Below are positions 1-8,905 of a DNA stretch of 64,000 nt, one piece after another (the first letter of the stretch is position 1; every line of letters begins with the position of its first letter). The stretch comes from Chitinophagaceae bacterium (GTDB taxonomy: Bacteria; Bacteroidota; Bacteroidia; Chitinophagales; UBA10324). The position numbers and the translations under genes were made by a program. The stretch spans positions 480,501 to 544,500 of the forward strand of contig JADKFU010000005.1 in the NCBI GenBank assembly GCA_016717285.1, in the 5' to 3' direction. A model generated the notes under the pieces. That model ran no database searches. It was given only the letters and a program-made list of their open reading frames with translations, and was not told the DNA's origin.

Positions 1-604
1 ATGTGGTTCGGAGTCGTCGCTGAACAAATCATTGTTGATATACCAATGCCAGGAGACTACATCGCCTGTAGAAGAGTTTCCATTTAAGAAAATAGTAAAT
101 CCATCTACGCTCCAGGTAAAATGCGCTTCGCAATCTCCCTGAGGTTCCGGCACAACAACACCATGACAGAAAGTATCCACACAACCTGCAGCAGTTTCAA
201 TCACAAGACAGATTTGATATTCGCCGGATTCATTAACGGTAATATGTGGTTCAGAGCCGTCGCTAAACAAATCATTGTTGATGTACCAATGCCAGGAGAC
301 TACATCACCGGTTGAAGAATTTCCATTTAAGAAAATAGTAAATCCATCAACGCTCCAGGTAAAATGCGCTTCGCAATCTCCCTGAGGTTCCGGCACTACA
401 ACACCATGACAGAAAGTATCCACACAACCTGAAGAAGTTTCAATCACGAGACAGATTTGATATTCGCCTGGTTCATTAACTGTTATATTGGTTTCCGGTC
501 CGGCATCACTAAAGAGATCATTGTTTGCAAACCAATGCCAGGAAACAACATCACCTGCAGTACCTGAACCATTGAGTGAAATCGTATAGTCGTTTACATC
601 AAAC
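1..604. repeat. In-gene tandem repeat, 243-bp period
   Basis: The segment around 116-243 recurs about 243 bases later at 359-486, and 1-115 recurs at 244-358 with roughly 10% differences. A third, more diverged copy lies at about 487-604, offset by 246 bases. The periods equal 81 or 82 codons, so the repeat adds whole PKD modules without breaking frame. This points to recent internal duplication. Confidence 0.85.
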
Positions 605-687
605 GTAAAATATGCTTCACAGGGACTGGCCTGAACTCTCAAAAAAGAGAACAGAATTAACAATATTGAAATGAGCTTTTTCATCAT
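1..687 (-). CDS. Secreted PKD-repeat protein, truncated by window edge
   Basis: The reading frame is open from an ATG at 687 (a second ATG follows directly at 684) to the window start, so at least 229 residues are present and the C-terminus is missing. The N-terminus is a signal peptide (MMKKLISILLILFSF, cleavage probably after the Q-A-S region). It is followed by three PKD/Ig-like modules of about 81 residues. Each has a WHW(F/Y) core, an EYQICLVIET strand and paired cysteines (GCVDTFCHG). The two modules nearest the window edge are about 90% identical in DNA. Such modules usually form extracellular stalks of adhesins or T9SS cargo, and the missing C-terminus may hold a sorting domain. The specific function is unknown. 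Confidence 0.8.
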   Translation of the reverse strand, partial: MMKKLISILLILFSFLRVQASPCEAYFTFDVNDYTISLNGSGTAGDVVSWHWFANNDLFSDAGPETNITVNEPGEYQICLVIETSSGCVDTFCHGVVVPEPQGDCEAHFTWSVDGFTIFLNGNSSTGDVVSWHWYINNDLFSDGSEPHITVNESGEYQICLVIETAAGCVDTFCHGVVVPEPQGDCEAHFTWSVDGFTIFLNGNSSTGDVVSWHWYINNDLFSDDSEPH

Positions 688-820
688 TTCTGAATTAGTG
701 TTCTCAAACTTAAGCATAATGATCAGAAAGTATGTTTTTCGGAAGGGCTTTATTTTTTAGGGAAATCATCCCCACTGAATAATCATCCCAATAAGAATTT
801 GATTTTACGACAAGGCTTTA

Positions 821-856
821 AAAGAAAAGCCCCGAATCATTGCTGAGTCGGGGCTT
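821..856 (-). terminator. Rho-independent terminator of dnaK
   Basis: A hairpin with stem AGCCCCGA (828-835) and TCGGGGCT (848-855) has a 12-base loop. On the minus strand it is followed by TTTTCTTT. It lies 25 bases past the dnaK stop codon. Confidence 0.85.
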
Positions 857-880
857 CATTTTTTGACTTTCATTATTTAA

Positions 881-2803
881 TTACTTCTTCTCATCCTTCA
901 CCTCTTCATAGGGTACATCCTGCACAGTTTCTTCTTTAGGTGTAGATTCATTTCCACTTTCATTCGAAGCACCATCAGTTGGTGCGCCGGGTTGTGGTTG
1001 CTGTGCTTTATAAAGATCTTCAGAAGCGGCCTGCCATGCAACATTCAGGTCATTCATGGAAGAATCAATCCCCGCAATATCCTGATTTTTGTGTGCATCT
1101 TTCAACCGGCCAAGTGCAGATTCAATAGTGGCTTTTTTATCACCGGGAATTTTTTCTCCGAATTCTTTCAGTTGTTTTTCTGTCTGGAATACAAGTGAAT
1201 CAGCGGTGTTCAGCTTGTCCACTTTTTCACGTGCCTCTTTATCTGCAGCTTCATTCGCACGGGCGTCATTCCGCATCTTTTCCACTTCTTCTTTGCTCAG
1301 GCCTGTTGATGCCTGAATCTTAATGGTTTGTTCTTTGCCAGTGCCTTTATCTTTAGCACTTACATTCAAAATGCCATTCGCATCAATGTCAAAAGTAACT
1401 TCAACCTGCGGTACACCACGCGGTGCCGGTGGAATTCCATCAAGCATAAACCTCCCAATTGTACGATTATCGCGTGCCATTGAACGTTCGCCCTGCATTA
1501 CATGAATTTCAACTGAAGGCTGACTGTCAGCAGCAGTTGTAAATGTTTCTGATTTACGGGTAGGAATGGTAGTGTTGGATTCAATCAGTTTGGTCATTAC
1601 GCCACCGAGCGTTTCAATACCAAGTGAAAGAGGAGTTACATCAAGCAGCAACACATCCTTTACATCACCTGCAAGTACACCACCTTGTATCGAAGCACCA
1701 ATAGCAACCACCTCATCCGGATTAACTCCTTTAGAAGGTTTTTTGCCAAAGAACTTTTCAACCACTTCCTGAATCTTTGGGATGCGTGTTGATCCGCCAA
1801 CCAATATCACTTCATCAATTTGTGAAACATTCACACCTGCATCTGCAACAGCTTTGCGGCAGGGCTCCAGCGAACGCTCTACTAAATGATCAACCAATGA
1901 TTCAAACTTAGCGCGTGAAAGTTTTTTCACTAAGTGTTTTGGAACACCATCCACGGCAGTGATATAGGGTAAATTAATTTCACTTTCAACAGAAGACGAC
2001 AGTTCAATCTTCGCTTTTTCAGCAGCTTCTTTCAGGCGCTGTAAAGCCATCGGATCCTTTTTCAGATCAATGTTCGGTTCATCTTTTTTAAACTCATCAG
2101 CCAGCCATTCAATCACTACCTGGTCGAAGTCATCACCGCCCAGATGTGTATCACCATTGGTAGATTTTACTTCAAAAACACCTTCACCCAAATCAAGAAT
2201 GGAAATATCAAACGTACCACCTCCAAGATCATATACAGCAATCTTCATGTCTTTGTGCTTCTTGTCTAAGCCATAGGCAAGTGCAGCAGCAGTTGGTTCG
2301 TTGATGATACGAAGGACTTTTAATCCTGCAATTTCACCTGCCTCTTTTGTAGCATGGCGCTGCGAATCGTTAAAATAAGCAGGAACAGTAATCACCGCTT
2401 CAGTAACCGGTTGACCCAGATAATCTTCCGCAGTTTTTTTCATCTTCTGCAAAATCATTGCAGAAATTTCCTGTGGTGTGTAATTGCGATCGTTGATCTT
2501 TACACGCACCGTATCATTTTCTCCTTTCTGTACGTCGTAAGCAACATATTTTAATTCAGAGGCAACTTCTTCATGTCTGCGACCCATAAAACGCTTGATA
2601 GATGCAATCGTGTTTTTAGGGTTGGTGATTGCCTGGCGTTTTGCAGGCGCTCCCACTTTCCTTTCACCATTTTGTAAGAATGCCACTACCGAAGGCGTTG
2701 TCCTTGCTCCTTCATCATTTGCAATTACAACTGGATCTGCACCTTCCATCACTGCTACGCAGGAGTTGGTGGTGCCGAGATCAATGCCTATTATTTTTCC
2801 CAT
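881..2803 (-). CDS. dnaK: Chaperone protein DnaK (Hsp70)
   Basis: ATP-dependent cytoplasmic Hsp70 chaperone that binds exposed hydrophobic segments and cycles with DnaJ and GrpE. It is 640 residues, the normal length. The ATPase domain has the family signatures IDLGTTNSCVAVMEG near residue 7, YDLGGGTFDISILDL near 195 and VGGSTRIPKI near 335. The substrate-binding domain and lid follow, and the acidic tail ends in EEVKDEKK, a slight variant of the usual EEVKD end. It is monocistronic: a terminator follows and the upstream neighbour is separated by 134 bases. No CIRCE element is visible upstream, so HrcA-type control is not supported. dnaJ and grpE are not in the window. Confidence 0.98.
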   Translation of the reverse strand: MGKIIGIDLGTTNSCVAVMEGADPVVIANDEGARTTPSVVAFLQNGERKVGAPAKRQAITNPKNTIASIKRFMGRRHEEVASELKYVAYDVQKGENDTVRVKINDRNYTPQEISAMILQKMKKTAEDYLGQPVTEAVITVPAYFNDSQRHATKEAGEIAGLKVLRIINEPTAAALAYGLDKKHKDMKIAVYDLGGGTFDISILDLGEGVFEVKSTNGDTHLGGDDFDQVVIEWLADEFKKDEPNIDLKKDPMALQRLKEAAEKAKIELSSSVESEINLPYITAVDGVPKHLVKKLSRAKFESLVDHLVERSLEPCRKAVADAGVNVSQIDEVILVGGSTRIPKIQEVVEKFFGKKPSKGVNPDEVVAIGASIQGGVLAGDVKDVLLLDVTPLSLGIETLGGVMTKLIESNTTIPTRKSETFTTAADSQPSVEIHVMQGERSMARDNRTIGRFMLDGIPPAPRGVPQVEVTFDIDANGILNVSAKDKGTGKEQTIKIQASTGLSKEEVEKMRNDARANEAADKEAREKVDKLNTADSLVFQTEKQLKEFGEKIPGDKKATIESALGRLKDAHKNQDIAGIDSSMNDLNVAWQAASEDLYKAQQPQPGAPTDGASNESGNESTPKEETVQDVPYEEVKDEKK

Positions 2804-2877
2804 GTTATTTGTTTTTTAGAATTTTGAACAACCCCGCTTGTCAATAGTTATGCCACCGGGTATATAGCAAGAAATAT

Positions 2878-2890
2878 TGGCACTATGCCA
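2878..2890. promoter_or_regulatory. Small perfect palindrome upstream of dnaK
   Basis: TGGCA-CTA-TGCCA is a perfect 5-3-5 inverted repeat about 75 bases upstream of the dnaK start. It could be an operator or chance. It does not match CIRCE (TTAGCACTC-N9-GAGTGCTAA). Confidence 0.25.
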
Positions 2891-2937
2891 TAAGAGGAGG
2901 GATTATCCTGTTGCTATGGTGACAAAAAGACAGTAAT

Positions 2938-3966
2938 TCAAAAGCAAAAGTCGCCTTCGGTATTCTCAAACCGGAGGTGTTTCGTAATGGGACTGCAGGC
3001 CAGCGTATCGATGGTATGATCATCAATTTGCACTTTATAAATTGTTTTATAAAAACGGCAAGAGAACAGTCCAAGGCCATTTTCAATATTGGTGTACTCT
3101 GGCTGAATATTTCCGGATGTAAGTCCTTGCTGTGCAATAGCAACCTGGTTGTAAGTGTCAAGCGTTTCTCCGCCTGCTGAAAACATAAAATCAAAATTGA
3201 GAGCCTGGCGGTAAATAGTCACATCGTCTGTCAATTGCGAATTCACAAAGGAATAAAAACCATCACCGGGAATATCGTAATCAATAGTTTGGCCACCTCC
3301 CGTACTATTGGAACGTTTGGTCGTAAAAATTTCCCAGTCAATGTATTTATCCGTAAAGACGGAAGGATCAGCAACATTAACTTCCCTGTAATTGAACCGG
3401 ATGATAAGCCCGTATATTTTTGCATCTTTTGCTGAAATAAATTGCCCATTGTATTCATCACCGGGAAAGAAATTCACCTTCTGACTGGGGGTGGGTCTCA
3501 ACACGGTGAAATCGTTAATGATCTCCGTCTCAGAACTGATTACTTTTCCATTGTCAGATTCAGTGATGATCAAATGATAACTGCTGTTTTGATCAATTAC
3601 TTCTTTGGTTTTATACAGATAATTCGGAGAAGCTGCGAAAATGCCAGTGTCTTTCACGTATCCTTCCAGGTTCCCATCTACCTTTTCCATATCGATGGTT
3701 TTTTTTAGCACACCGTTTTGGTATTGTTGCAACTGAACCGTAATATGCTGATAATAGAGTGAATCAGGAATCTGAGCAATTTCAAGAGCGCTTGTTGTTT
3801 TATCAAGGTAAGCTTTATTCACCTTGATATATTGTGCACTATCTGTAGGATCAAGTAAGCCATATACAATTGCAATGTCTTCCCAATCGGAAGTAACATT
3901 GAAATCAGTTTTACAGGAATAAATAAGTGTGGATAAAATGGTGGCTGCTAAAAGGAAACGCTTCAT
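2938..3966 (-). CDS. Putative lipoprotein, DUF4249-like
   Basis: 342 residues. The N-terminus MKRFLLAATILSTLIYSCKTD has a charged start, a hydrophobic core and a cysteine at residue 18, so it is probably a lipoprotein, although I-Y-S-C is a loose lipobox. The body is rich in beta-strand-like sequence and has no catalytic motif I recognise. The start (TSDWEDIAIVYGLLDPTDS) and general shape recall Bacteroidota DUF4249 envelope proteins, but this is by eye only. It lies upstream of dnaK on the same strand, with 134 bases between, and probably has its own transcript. The start at 3966 places the signal sequence directly at the N-terminus. Confidence 0.7.
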   Translation of the reverse strand: MKRFLLAATILSTLIYSCKTDFNVTSDWEDIAIVYGLLDPTDSAQYIKVNKAYLDKTTSALEIAQIPDSLYYQHITVQLQQYQNGVLKKTIDMEKVDGNLEGYVKDTGIFAASPNYLYKTKEVIDQNSSYHLIITESDNGKVISSETEIINDFTVLRPTPSQKVNFFPGDEYNGQFISAKDAKIYGLIIRFNYREVNVADPSVFTDKYIDWEIFTTKRSNSTGGGQTIDYDIPGDGFYSFVNSQLTDDVTIYRQALNFDFMFSAGGETLDTYNQVAIAQQGLTSGNIQPEYTNIENGLGLFSCRFYKTIYKVQIDDHTIDTLACSPITKHLRFENTEGDFCF

Positions 3967-4186
3967 GGCGGCAAAAATATAAATAACTTCTGATTGTTGT
4001 TTGTTGCCAGGATCGTTGCATGCGCTTCAAATGCAGTAGGTTTTGAAAAATTGCTTTTGCATGACCGTTCTAAAAACAATTAATATGCTTCCATTTGAAA
4101 GATTACTTACCAGAACCTGACATCCAATTAACAAGTGCAATTCATACCTTGCAGCCATTATTTCAATATACTTCAGCCCGAAAAAA

Positions 4187-5002
4187 ATGACTGACTTCAG
4201 CAGTGCCAAGAAAATCACCACGCATACCTTGCGTGAAATGAAGGAAGAAGGTGTGAAAATCTCAATGCTCACTTCCTACGATTATTCCTTCGCAAAAATT
4301 GTGGATGCTGCCGGCATTGATGTCATTCTGGTAGGCGATTCAGCCTCCAACGTAATGGCCGGACATGAAACCACACTCCCCATCACGCTTGATCAGATGA
4401 TCTATCATGCTTCATCTGTTGTACGTGGTATCAGCCGCGCCCTGGTAGTTGTTGATCTGCCTTTTGGTTCTTACCAGGGAAATTCAAAAGAAGCGCTTAA
4501 TTCTGCTATTCGTATTATGAAGGAATCGGGTGCACATGCAGTAAAACTGGAAGGAGGAAGAGAAGTGAAAGACTCCATAGAACGCATTGTCTCTGCAGGT
4601 GTTCCTGTAATGGGTCACCTCGGATTGACACCGCAGTCGATCTACAAATTCGGAACATATGTAGTGCGTGCACAGGAAGAAGAAGAGGCACAACGACTTC
4701 GGGAAGATGCCCTGTTTCTACAGCAGGCAGGTTGCTTCTCTGTGGTTTTGGAAAAGATCCCGGCAATGTTAGCTGCAGAAGTTGCGGCTTCAGTAAAAAT
4801 TCCGGTCATTGGTATCGGTGCAGGAAATCAGGTAGATGGTCAGGTATTGGTCATTCATGACATGCTGGGAATAAATAAAGAATTTAAACCGCGGTTTTTG
4901 CGCAGGTATTCTAATTTATATGATGAAATAAAAATCGCTGTATCCAAATATATTGATGATGTTAAGACCGAAGATTTTCCCAATGAAAATGAACAGTATT
5001 GA
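4187..5002 (+). CDS. panB: 3-methyl-2-oxobutanoate hydroxymethyltransferase
   Basis: Transfers a one-carbon unit from 5,10-methylene-tetrahydrofolate to 2-oxoisovalerate to give ketopantoate, the first step of pantothenate (CoA) synthesis in the cytoplasm. It is 271 residues, the usual size. Signatures visible are VGDSASNVMAGHETTLPITL with the metal-binding Asp, DLPFGSYQ, AVKLEGG and the region VVLEKIP carrying the likely catalytic Glu. It heads a probable operon with the M1 peptidase (47-base gap) and the 3-hydroxybutyryl-CoA dehydrogenase. No other pan gene is nearby. Confidence 0.96.
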   Translation: MTDFSSAKKITTHTLREMKEEGVKISMLTSYDYSFAKIVDAAGIDVILVGDSASNVMAGHETTLPITLDQMIYHASSVVRGISRALVVVDLPFGSYQGNSKEALNSAIRIMKESGAHAVKLEGGREVKDSIERIVSAGVPVMGHLGLTPQSIYKFGTYVVRAQEEEEAQRLREDALFLQQAGCFSVVLEKIPAMLAAEVAASVKIPVIGIGAGNQVDGQVLVIHDMLGINKEFKPRFLRRYSNLYDEIKIAVSKYIDDVKTEDFPNENEQY

Positions 5003-5049
5003 ATACCATTGAATTAATTAAAGCCGACGACCGTAAACTGTTTGTCCTG

Positions 5050-7563
5050 ATGAAGCTATCGCAGTATTTCTCTTTATTCATCATCATTTCTGTATGCTGT
5101 TTAACAATGAAATCAACTGCACAGGATTCGTCATGGTTGCCCCAAAAACGGTCTTTGTTTTCATACCTGGAAAAAAAATCATTGCTTGATGACGGTGGAA
5201 TACGGGCGGAAAATTCCAGGAGTGATTCGATAGATATCCTGGACTATCACATCAGTCTTTCGATCACTGATTTTACAAGCAAGATGATTGGAGGAAATTG
5301 TACGATCTCGCTTCGCTCTAAGATCGAAGACTGTTCATTTATAGATTTGGACCTGCTGGGTCTCACCATTGATTCGGCGAAACAAAACAACGAGGCGCTC
5401 ACTTTTACTTATTCAAATGATGTGTTGTTAAGAGTATATTTTGTGCAGCCTCTTAACACCGGTGATTCAACGGCAATCACCGTTTATTATCGCGGTATTC
5501 CACAAGTAGATGTGACGGGTTGGGGCGGTTTTTATTTTTCAGGTGATTATGCATATAACCTCGGAGTTGGATTTGGAGCTGATCCGCATCCTTTCGGGCG
5601 TGCCTGGTTTCCATGTTTTGATAATTTTATTGAGAGAAGCACCTTTCATTTTTCTATTACTACCGCGAATACAAAAATGGCTTTGTGTAATGGTGAGCTT
5701 ACATCTGCGATAGAAAATGGCGACGGCACTAAAACCTGGAACTGGCAGATGATACAAACTATTCCTAGTTATCTTGCCTGTGTTGCAGTAGGAACTTATT
5801 CCCCTGCCTATCTTTCATATGCTGGCATTAACGGAACCATTCCTGTTCAACTGGGAGCAATGGCCGCCGATACCACCAAAATGAAAAACTCATTTGCACA
5901 CTTAATCGATGCATTGTCTGTTTTTGAAACCTCTTTTGGCGCTTACCATTGGAATAAAGTGGGCTATTCACTTGTGCCTTTCTCAAGCGGCGCTATGGAA
6001 CACGCAACCAATATCGCTTATCCTGTATTCATGGCCAATGGTACTCTTGACTGGGAAGATTTTTATGTTCATGAGCTTTCTCACCATTGGTTTGGTGACC
6101 TTGTAACGTGCAGAACGCAGGAAGATATGTGGCTTAATGAAGGTTGGGCGGCTTATTGCGAGCGGCTATTTCATGAATCGGTGTATGGCAAAACCGACTA
6201 CGATATCGCCATTGCAAACAACCATGCGCAGGTGGTGCACTACGCTCATACTCCCGCCGGTGATGGTTCGTATCTGCCTGTATCCGGTATTTCACACGAT
6301 TATACTTATGGAACAACCGTTTATGATAAAGGCGCTGACGTGGTGCATACGTTGCGTGGCTATATGGGAGATTCATTGTTCTTTCACTGTGTCACCAACT
6401 ATCTTTCTGAATTTGCATTCCGTGATGCGGCCAGTGAAGACCTGCGCGACTATCTGACAGCTTGTTCAGGTATCGATCTTTATCATTTTTTTAACGACTG
6501 GATATTTAGTCCCGGATTTCCGCAGTTTTCAATTGATTCAATGGAGGTTTTTCCGGATGGAAGTGCTTACGCTGTGAATGTTTTTATAAGGCAGAAGCTT
6601 GATCATGCACCGCATTTTTATCAGCAGGTTCCGCTTGAAATAACTTTTAAAGATCAATTCTGGAATACCTTAACGGAAAGCACTGTTATAAATGGCCCAT
6701 GCAGTATCTATTCAGGTATTCTTCCATTCAATCCAATTTACGCAGGGCTTGATCTGTCGGAGAAAATTTCAGATGCAATTACTACCGGAACCAATACCGT
6801 GAAGACCACCGGTTTGCAAACATTTGCGAATGGTGGAATTACACTCAATGTTTCAACATTACCCGATTCTGCTTTCATCCGGATTGAACACAATTACGCT
6901 CCACCTGATCCTTTTAAATTCCCGGTTTCGGGGCTTCATATTTCAGATTATCATTACTGGAAAATGGACGGATTGTTTCCTGCGGGATTTGATGCATCGG
7001 CAATTATTCACTATGATGGCAGCAACTTTACGTCAGGAGGTTATCTTGACAACAACCTTATTACGAATGTGGAAGACAGTATTAAAGTGTTGTATCGCAC
7101 TTCCTGTAAAAATGACTGGGAAATCCTGAGCGATGTAATTCAGAATTTTACCGGAAGTCACACCGACAAGCGTGGTTATTTTACAGTAAATCATGCTGCA
7201 AAAGGGGAATATGCTTTTGGAATTTTTGACTATGATAAAGTGGATTCAACAATAAATTCTCCCAATGATCCCTGTCAATTATTATCTGAACCGGTAATTG
7301 CAGCATTTTCAAACGCAGATCGACTGCTGGTTTTTCCAAATCCGGCAAAAGAAACCATTAGCATCTCGATTAAATCTCCTGATTCAAACGCTTTTATTGA
7401 AATTTATAATCTTTACGGACGGTTGGTTTTTCATGAAAATCCTGTTAAGGGCAGGGCTGAATTAATTATTGATGTGCATGACTGGCCTGCAGGACCTTAC
7501 ATGGTTTGCGAAACGGATACAAAAAATCATAAGTTGACAACGAGCATAATTATTATCAATTAA
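5050..7563 (+). CDS. Secreted M1-family metallopeptidase with T9SS sorting domain
   Basis: A zinc aminopeptidase of the M1 (gluzincin) family. I place the start at the ATG at 5050 because it begins a signal peptide (MKLSQYFSLFIIISVCCLTM); a longer frame from a TTG at 4999 would overlap the panB stop and bury it. The resulting 837-residue protein has the M1 GAMEH substrate motif at 314-318, the zinc motif HELSH at 341-345 and the third ligand Glu at 364 (WLNEGW). The last ~80 residues form a type A T9SS C-terminal domain (VFPNPAKETISIS... ending TSIIIIN), so the enzyme is probably exported and surface-attached or released. It lies between panB and a CoA dehydrogenase with short gaps. Substrate peptides are unknown. 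Confidence 0.93.
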   Translation: MKLSQYFSLFIIISVCCLTMKSTAQDSSWLPQKRSLFSYLEKKSLLDDGGIRAENSRSDSIDILDYHISLSITDFTSKMIGGNCTISLRSKIEDCSFIDLDLLGLTIDSAKQNNEALTFTYSNDVLLRVYFVQPLNTGDSTAITVYYRGIPQVDVTGWGGFYFSGDYAYNLGVGFGADPHPFGRAWFPCFDNFIERSTFHFSITTANTKMALCNGELTSAIENGDGTKTWNWQMIQTIPSYLACVAVGTYSPAYLSYAGINGTIPVQLGAMAADTTKMKNSFAHLIDALSVFETSFGAYHWNKVGYSLVPFSSGAMEHATNIAYPVFMANGTLDWEDFYVHELSHHWFGDLVTCRTQEDMWLNEGWAAYCERLFHESVYGKTDYDIAIANNHAQVVHYAHTPAGDGSYLPVSGISHDYTYGTTVYDKGADVVHTLRGYMGDSLFFHCVTNYLSEFAFRDAASEDLRDYLTACSGIDLYHFFNDWIFSPGFPQFSIDSMEVFPDGSAYAVNVFIRQKLDHAPHFYQQVPLEITFKDQFWNTLTESTVINGPCSIYSGILPFNPIYAGLDLSEKISDAITTGTNTVKTTGLQTFANGGITLNVSTLPDSAFIRIEHNYAPPDPFKFPVSGLHISDYHYWKMDGLFPAGFDASAIIHYDGSNFTSGGYLDNNLITNVEDSIKVLYRTSCKNDWEILSDVIQNFTGSHTDKRGYFTVNHAAKGEYAFGIFDYDKVDSTINSPNDPCQLLSEPVIAAFSNADRLLVFPNPAKETISISIKSPDSNAFIEIYNLYGRLVFHENPVKGRAELIIDVHDWPAGPYMVCETDTKNHKLTTSIIIIN

Positions 7564-7575
7564 ATTAAATAGCCG

Positions 7576-8466
7576 ATGAATAAAATTGCTGTGATTGGAG
7601 CAGGCACTATGGGCAATGGCATTTGCCATGTGTTTGCTTTAAAGGGATTTAATGTCAGTCTTGTTGATGTTTCACAACCGGCGCTCGATAAGGCAGTGCT
7701 TACCATAGCTAAAAACCTGGATCGGATGATTTCAAAAAGCGCGATTACAGAACAGGAAAAAAACGAAACGCTCTCGCGAATAGTTACTTTCACATCAATT
7801 GCAAATGGTATTGAAGATGCCGACCTGATTGTGGAAGCTGCAACTGAAAATGCTGAGCTCAAGCTTAAGATATTCCGGGAATTGGATCAATATGCAAAGC
7901 CTGATGCTATTCTGGCTTCTAACACATCATCTATTTCCATCACTAAAATTGCCGCGGTTACCGGCCGGCCAGATAAGGTAATAGGAATGCACTTTATGAA
8001 TCCGGTACCGGTGATGAAACTTGTAGAAGTGATAAGGGGCTATGCTACTTCTGATGAAACGACCAATGTAATCATGTTGCTCTCAGAGAAACTGATAAAA
8101 GTACCTGTAGAAGTAAATGATTATCCCGGATTTGTTGCCAATAGAATCCTGATGCCAATGATCAACGAGGCTATTTATACTTTGCATGAAGGCGTTGCAG
8201 GCGTTACAGAAATTGATACGGTTATGAAGTTAGGAATGGCGCATCCGATGGGCCCTTTGCAACTGGCTGATTTCATTGGACTTGATATCTGTCTTTCTAT
8301 TCTGCAGGTGCTTTTTTCCGGTTTTGGAAACCCAAAATATGCTCCTTGTCCGCTACTGTGTAATATGGTAGCTGCCGGCAACCTGGGAATCAAGAGTGGT
8401 AAAGGCTTTTATAGTTATTCGAAAGGAAGTAAAGACCTCGAAGTGTCTGAAAATTTCAGAAAATAG
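7576..8466 (+). CDS. hbd: 3-hydroxybutyryl-CoA dehydrogenase
   Basis: NAD(P)-dependent oxidation/reduction between 3-hydroxyacyl-CoA and 3-oxoacyl-CoA, used in butyrate/polyhydroxybutyrate or fatty-acid and aromatic catabolism. It is 296 residues, typical for the stand-alone (FadB2/PaaH/Hbd) form. The Rossmann motif VIGAGTMGNG starts at residue 5. SNTSSISIT and GMHFMNPVPVMKLVEV carry the conserved Ser and catalytic His, and the C-terminal dimerisation domain contains GPLQLADFIGLD. It begins 12 bases after the peptidase stop and so is probably co-transcribed. The direction of the reaction cannot be read from the sequence. Confidence 0.93.
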   Translation: MNKIAVIGAGTMGNGICHVFALKGFNVSLVDVSQPALDKAVLTIAKNLDRMISKSAITEQEKNETLSRIVTFTSIANGIEDADLIVEAATENAELKLKIFRELDQYAKPDAILASNTSSISITKIAAVTGRPDKVIGMHFMNPVPVMKLVEVIRGYATSDETTNVIMLLSEKLIKVPVEVNDYPGFVANRILMPMINEAIYTLHEGVAGVTEIDTVMKLGMAHPMGPLQLADFIGLDICLSILQVLFSGFGNPKYAPCPLLCNMVAAGNLGIKSGKGFYSYSKGSKDLEVSENFRK

Positions 8467-8736
8467 GATCAGCGTACAGATTGGTTCAGCGGAGCGAAGC
8501 AATTAATTTTAGTGAGTATGAACATACCATATGCAGTTGTTAGTGGTAGCGAAGAGGGATTTTAAATAAAAACCGGGTTTAATGCATCTTGATTTAGATT
8601 TCGGAAATTCAAAATCAAAAATGAAAGGCACAGCAATCAATTGCGATTAGAGAACTTTTTAATTCTTCAATCAAAAAATCGTTGATCGATATTCGTTATT
8701 CCAGGTAAATAACTCTTGACAAACGACATGGATCAG

Positions 8737-8809
8737 GCGGGAGTAGCTCAGTTGGCAGAGCTTTAGCTTCCCAAGCTAAAGGTCGCGGGTTCGAGTCCCG
8801 TTTCCCGCT
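8737..8809 (+). tRNA. tRNA-Gly (anticodon CCC)
   Basis: Full cloverleaf of 73 bases. The acceptor stem GCGGGAG pairs with TTCCCGC, the anticodon stem is TTAGC/GCTAA with loop TTCCCAA, and the T arm is GCGGG-TTCGAGT-CCCGT. The anticodon CCC is at 8770-8772 and reads GGG. The CCA end is not encoded. Confidence 0.95.
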
Positions 8810-8905
8810 CTTGAAATCAAATGTTTATATCAGTTAAAAAGGATAATAACCTGTAGCTTTTTATTTGATGCTTATTTTTTACTTTAGCAAAAAATTCAAA
8901 CAATT

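Noticed and set aside
1..604. CRISPR array or DNA-level satellite
   Set aside because: The repeats are long, in frame and coding for PKD modules; there is no short repeat-spacer pattern.
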